From Bacteroidia bacterium (GTDB lineage: Bacteria; Bacteroidota; Bacteroidia; B-17B0; Aurantibacillaceae): 64,000 bases of DNA. Position 1 is the stretch's first letter. Each line of letters opens with the position of its first letter. The DNA is taken from the NCBI GenBank assembly GCA_016787705.1, contig JAEUTP010000020.1:101507-165506 (forward strand). The letters run 5' to 3'. A program made the position numbers and the translations under genes. Below the pieces are notes generated by a model. The model was not told where the DNA came from and did no database searches. It saw only the letters and a program-made list of their open reading frames with translations. Shown here one piece after another: positions 60,518-64,000 of the stretch.

Positions 60518-61264
60518 ATGAACTGTATAATTGTGGATGACGAAGAATCGGCACGTACGATATTGAGAAAAATTATTGCCGAAAACTATCCAGGTATTAT
60601 TATCTGTGATGAAGTTGGCGATGTGGCATCTGCTGTTAAAAGTATAAACAAATACAAACCCGATTTAGTGTTTTTAGATATTGAAATGCCCAACCAAAAT
60701 GGCTTTGCTTTATTTAATTACTTTGATAACCCAACCTTCGAGACTATTTTTTGTACCGCTTACAGCGAGTATGCGCTTAAAGCGTTTGAAGTAAGTGCTG
60801 TAGATTACATTCTAAAGCCCGTAAGCATAAGTAAAATTTTACTGGCAATTGAAAAAACCGTTAAATTGGTTGGCCAAAATCAAATTATAACGCGTGTAAA
60901 TACCTTAAAGGAAAATTTGCAAAGTGCAAATTTGCAAAAAATAGCCTTGCCCATGAATGATGGTTTAGTATTTGTAAAATTGGAAGATGTGCTTTATTTT
61001 GAAGCCGATGGCTCCTACACAAGCGTTGTTTTAAAAGGAAGCAAAACCTTAGTAAGCAAAAAAATTAAAGAGTTTGATGAATTGTTAAGTAATGACAATC
61101 GTTTTTTTAGAACCCATCGCTCATACCTTGTAAACGTTTTACAAATAAAAAAATACTCTAAAAAAGAAGGCGCCTTGCTAGAATTTGATAATGGCGAACA
61201 AGTGGCAGTGGCTCGAGAAAAAATTAAAGAGTTTGATGAATTTATTGGAGGACTTAAAGTATAA
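60518..61264 (+). CDS. LytTR-family response regulator
   Basis: 248 residues. The receiver domain has the acidic pair in IIVDDEES, the phosphoacceptor Asp54 in LVFLDIEMP, the Thr/Ser in IFCTAYSEYALKAFE and Lys in DYILKPV. The LytTR DNA-binding domain (about 145-245) shows FVKLEDVLYFEADGSYTSV, FFRTHRSYLVNV and the final VAVAREKIKEFDEF. It binds direct repeats in promoters. Its stop overlaps the start of the kinase gene (TAATG), so the two are translationally coupled and form a pair. Identical LytTR boxes occur at 60456 in its own upstream region and at 58362/58383. Confidence 0.94.
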   Translation: MNCIIVDDEESARTILRKIIAENYPGIIICDEVGDVASAVKSINKYKPDLVFLDIEMPNQNGFALFNYFDNPTFETIFCTAYSEYALKAFEVSAVDYILKPVSISKILLAIEKTVKLVGQNQIITRVNTLKENLQSANLQKIALPMNDGLVFVKLEDVLYFEADGSYTSVVLKGSKTLVSKKIKEFDELLSNDNRFFRTHRSYLVNVLQIKKYSKKEGALLEFDNGEQVAVAREKIKEFDEFIGGLKV

Positions 61265-63123
61265 TGAAATTTTATCTACTTCTTTTTCTTGCATTTACTG
61301 TAAATTGTTTTGCTCAAAACTTAGAACTGGAGTTGAAAAAGGCACACGATGATACAAGTAAAATTTTAATTTATTTAAAGTATGCAGAGAACGAACAAAA
61401 CAATACAATTTCAGAAAAATATAATTTAGAAGCCGAAAAATTATTAAAAAAAAATTATAGTGGTTCTTCGATTGATCTAAGAAAGAGATTAGATTATTTT
61501 AACCTCACTGTTATAATGAATAAAGCCTACTTTTTGAATGCTAAAAGTAACGTTAAACAATCTTCTGAATTTTATTTTAGAGCTCTAGAAATTGCTAATA
61601 AATATAGTCTAAAATCCGAGCAAGGGATTATTTATAATTCGCTGGCTACTATTTTTATGGATCAATTTGAATACGAGAAAGCAATTTTATATTTTGATAA
61701 ATCATTAAAAATTAGAAACAGCATCAATGACAAGGCTGGCATTTCAACTGTTTATAATAATCTTGGCCACATGTACCACGAGTTAGGGAATCTAAAATTG
61801 CAAAAGGAAAATCATTTAAAGTCTTATGCTATTCGAAAGGAAATTGGCGATTCAGTACTTTTAATTCAGAGTATTGGAAATCTAGCTATTATTTATTCAA
61901 ACGAAAAAAAAGTGGATAGCGCCCTAATTTTCCATAAAGTATGTTTTGACTATGAAATTAAAGTTGGTGACTCTGCATCTGCATTTGCTTCAGCCGCCAA
62001 TATAAGTACAAATTATTATGAAATTAAAAACTATAAGGAGGCAATAAAATGGGCATTATTGGGATATACTATTTCAAAAAACATAAATGATATTTACGGG
62101 CAAAAAGAGGTTGCCAAAAGAGTTTCAAAAATTTATGAAGCTATAGGAGATTATAATCAAAGCTTACTATTCTTCAAAACATTTGTGCTAATGGAAGATA
62201 GTTTTAATAACGAAGAAAATAAAAACGCTGCAATAAAAACTGAATTTGCTTTTCAGACAGAAAAAAAAGAAGCTGAAATAAAATCACTCGCCCAACAACA
62301 GCAAATTACAGAACTTAAGAGTAAACGCAAATCAATTTTATTGTACAGTATTGTTGGTGCAATGTTAGGTTTAAGTTTATTAAGTTATTTTTTGTTTACC
62401 CGTTACAAAACAAAAAAACAAAATGAGTTTTTAAAAGCTCAGTTAATAGAAGCTAATAAAACCATTGAAGCCGAAAAAAAAGCAACCGAAAGCGAACTCA
62501 AGGCATTAAAAAGTCAAATGAATCCACACTTTATATTTAACGCACTTAACAGTATACAAGAACAATTTATGTATGGAGATAAAGTGTTAGCTAATGAACA
62601 AATGGGAAATTTCACGTACTTAACCCGCCAAATTTTAAATGTATCGGGTAAAAAGAAGATTACCATTGCAACTGAAATAGACATTTTAACCAAATATTTA
62701 GAATTAGAAAAAGTACGCTTCAAAGACGATTTTACGTTTACCGTGTCGTGTAGTAATAAAATAGATGAAGATTACCACCAGGTGCCACCCATGCTAATAC
62801 AGCCATTTGCAGAAAACAGCATGAAACATGGGTTACTACATAAGAAGGGCTCAAAACAACTATCTGTATTTTATGATTTAGACGCAAATGAGGAGTACAT
62901 TATTTGCACTGTTACCGATAATGGTGTTGGAAGAAAAAAATCGGCTGAAATAAAAGCAATTAATAAAACAAAGCATCAATCCTTTAGCACAGAAAGTATA
63001 GAGCAACGTTTAGAATTGTTAAACGCAGAACTTAAATTAAGCGATTTAATAGTTTATGAAGATATTGTAAGTAGCGATCAAGAAATACAAGGTACAAAAG
63101 TTGTAATTAAAATTCCCATTTAA
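61264..63123 (+). CDS. TPR-containing LytS-type sensor histidine kinase
   Basis: 619 residues. A signal peptide (about 1-18, VNCFAQ) and TPR repeats (about 90-320, such as GIIYNSLATIFMDQFEYEKAI and YNNLGHMYHELGNLKLQKE) form a periplasmic sensor. One transmembrane helix (about 356-380, LLYSIVGAMLGLSLLSYFLF) follows. The cytoplasmic LytS-type kinase has a coiled coil, the phosphoacceptor His422 in SQMNPHFIFNALNS, the N-box PFAENSMKHGLLHK and G-box TDNGVGRKKS. It phosphorylates the LytTR regulator encoded one base before it. TPR sensors detect protein partners or peptides; the signal is unknown. Confidence 0.93.
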   Translation: MKFYLLLFLAFTVNCFAQNLELELKKAHDDTSKILIYLKYAENEQNNTISEKYNLEAEKLLKKNYSGSSIDLRKRLDYFNLTVIMNKAYFLNAKSNVKQSSEFYFRALEIANKYSLKSEQGIIYNSLATIFMDQFEYEKAILYFDKSLKIRNSINDKAGISTVYNNLGHMYHELGNLKLQKENHLKSYAIRKEIGDSVLLIQSIGNLAIIYSNEKKVDSALIFHKVCFDYEIKVGDSASAFASAANISTNYYEIKNYKEAIKWALLGYTISKNINDIYGQKEVAKRVSKIYEAIGDYNQSLLFFKTFVLMEDSFNNEENKNAAIKTEFAFQTEKKEAEIKSLAQQQQITELKSKRKSILLYSIVGAMLGLSLLSYFLFTRYKTKKQNEFLKAQLIEANKTIEAEKKATESELKALKSQMNPHFIFNALNSIQEQFMYGDKVLANEQMGNFTYLTRQILNVSGKKKITIATEIDILTKYLELEKVRFKDDFTFTVSCSNKIDEDYHQVPPMLIQPFAENSMKHGLLHKKGSKQLSVFYDLDANEEYIICTVTDNGVGRKKSAEIKAINKTKHQSFSTESIEQRLELLNAELKLSDLIVYEDIVSSDQEIQGTKVVIKIPI

Positions 63124-63134
63124 AAAAAAGTACA

Positions 63135-63629
63135 ATGACAAAGACAATCTCCCTAATTATATTATTTGCTTTTGGCGCGATTAGTTATGCACAAATTGAT
63201 ACATCGCTTTTACAAATAAAGAAAAATTATACTCGCATTAATTCCATAAAAACATGGACAAAGGTTAAAGATATTAATGATTACAAAGCTTATGACGAAG
63301 GTTTTGATAATAGTGTGACATTGTTTTATAATGCTAATAAATTAGAGAAAATAAAAGTCATTCTATATCGGGAAATGTTTAAAAAAGAAACTCGATATTA
63401 TTTCCTGAATAATGAATTAAGCGTTGTTATTGACATTTTAACCTCATATCAAAAGCCTTACCAAGCAAAAAATGCTAAAATACAAACTGATAAATTGTAC
63501 TTTAAAAAAGGTAAATTAATAGATTTAATAAAAGAACAAGATTCAGGCCTGGATATGCCCTCTGAAGAAGAAGTTTATGATTTATTTCAAGAGGAAGTAA
63601 TTAAAATTAAAAAATTGAGTGAGCGTTGA
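63135..63629 (+). CDS. Small exported protein of unknown function
   Basis: 164 residues with signal peptide (about 1-20, GAISYAQ). The body is alpha/beta and Lys/Tyr-rich (LLQIKKNYTRINSIKTW, NSVTLFYNANKLEKIKVILY, KETRYYFLNNELSVVIDIL) and acidic near the end (MPSEEEVYDLFQEE). It lies 11 bases after the kinase stop, so it is the third gene of the regulator-kinase operon. It may be an accessory protein of the sensor. No family recognised. Confidence 0.7.
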   Translation: MTKTISLIILFAFGAISYAQIDTSLLQIKKNYTRINSIKTWTKVKDINDYKAYDEGFDNSVTLFYNANKLEKIKVILYREMFKKETRYYFLNNELSVVIDILTSYQKPYQAKNAKIQTDKLYFKKGKLIDLIKEQDSGLDMPSEEEVYDLFQEEVIKIKKLSER

Positions 63630-63864
63630 AACACAAAAACATACTACTTACACCATAACCTTTTCAACAAAAATTCCTATCCTTAATTGAAATAATCATG
63701 TTTGCCAAATGAAATAAAAATTTATCTGTACTTATTATGCCCTAACGAATCTGTAAGACTAATTTATGCGACAACAACTTCTTAGCTTAAAAATTTATAA
63801 TACAAATATGAATATTGTAAACATAAAGAAACTGACAAATAAATCCCTGTACCGAAAGAAATAG

Positions 63865-64000
63865 TGTAGGCTCCCCAAAAATTAGGACTATTTGTTAGTA
63901 GAAAAAAAACTAATAAATTAACCTAATCAAAAATGAAGAAAAAAAGATTCAGCCCAGAACAAATTGCCGCAATTCTTAAAGAGTTTGATAACGGCAAATC
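63865..64000 (+). mobile_element. Left end of an IS3-family insertion sequence
   Basis: A terminal inverted-repeat-like sequence starts at 63865 with TGTAGGCTCCCC, fitting the TG start of IS3-family ends. An ORF beginning at 63933 reads as an IS3 OrfA. The element continues outside the window, so the right end and target duplication cannot be checked. It does not touch the regulator operon, which ends at 63629. The 235 bases between (63630-63864) hold no gene or clear structure. Confidence 0.7.
63933..64000 (+). CDS. IS3-family transposase OrfA, 3' end outside window
   Basis: Only 22 complete codons are visible: MKKKRFSPEQIAAILKEFDN then GK. The R-F-S-P-E-Q-I-x-x-I-L-K-E sequence is the helix-turn-helix start of IS3-group OrfA proteins, which bind the element ends. 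The start ATG is 68 bases from the IS end, the usual distance. Completeness of the transposase cannot be judged. Confidence 0.75.
   Translation, partial: MKKKRFSPEQIAAILKEFDNGK

Overview
The window is AT-rich DNA from a member of the Bacteroidota (Flavobacteriia, Sphingobacteriia or Chitinophagia type; I cannot name the genus). Three things show this. First, upstream regions repeatedly carry the TAnnTTTG -7 element of the Bacteroidota primary sigma factor instead of an E. coli -10 box. Second, there are many type IX secretion system (T9SS) components and substrates with type A or type B C-terminal sorting domains. Third, lineage-typical genes are present: PorP/SprF, a PorE-like OmpA protein, DUF4835/PorD, a short RpoZ, and a TonB receptor with a carboxypeptidase-like N-domain. 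Most of the window is core chromosome with a thin accessory layer.

Layout. 1-2487: a 5'-truncated iron-sulfur (6-4)-type photolyase and a DASH cryptochrome. 2484-5714: a TonB-dependent receptor divergent from a MarR regulator, with a likely operator between them. 5872-7083: small proteins. 7143-10432 (minus): bamD-rpoZ, then coaBC-porD. 10509-14622 (minus): three T9SS type A cargo genes, two of them tandem paralogues. 14708-22184: a giant TPR/PD40/coiled-coil/SPOR-like protein followed one base later by a YiiX-type papain-fold hydrolase. 22187-23254: two copies of a long palindromic repeat around a DUF4412 gene. 23257-32174: htpG, a TPR protein, gyrA and clpC. 32386-38288: an unknown protein and a 1,621-residue T9SS type B adhesin. 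38484-43701: clpS, an M48 lipoprotein protease, mtaB, purB, a small conserved protein and an FMN reductase. 43820-47393: an MBL hydrolase, parA, parB, a phosphoesterase and an unknown protein. 47398-54951 (minus): an adhesin, PorP/SprF and PorE-like operon of SprB/SprF type. 55019-58274: an M43-like protein with a damaged active site, rpe, a 3' tRNA fragment, a truncated secreted ORF and a YCF48-like T9SS protein. 58619-63629: two secreted proteins divergent from a LytTR response regulator and a LytS-type kinase. 63865-64000: the left end of an IS3-family insertion sequence.

How the genes work together. Much of the window serves the envelope: BamD for outer-membrane assembly, the T9SS parts and at least six cargo proteins, a TonB receptor, and two alternative TPR-PD40 proteins that end in an OmpA domain (47398) or SPOR-like repeats (14708). 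The most promising undescribed systems are two. One is a local LytTR regulon at 57-63.6 kb, where perfect 21-bp-phased LytTR boxes lie upstream of a secreted propeller gene and another box lies between the regulator and a secreted-protein operon. The other is the giant SPOR-like scaffold with its coupled hydrolase.
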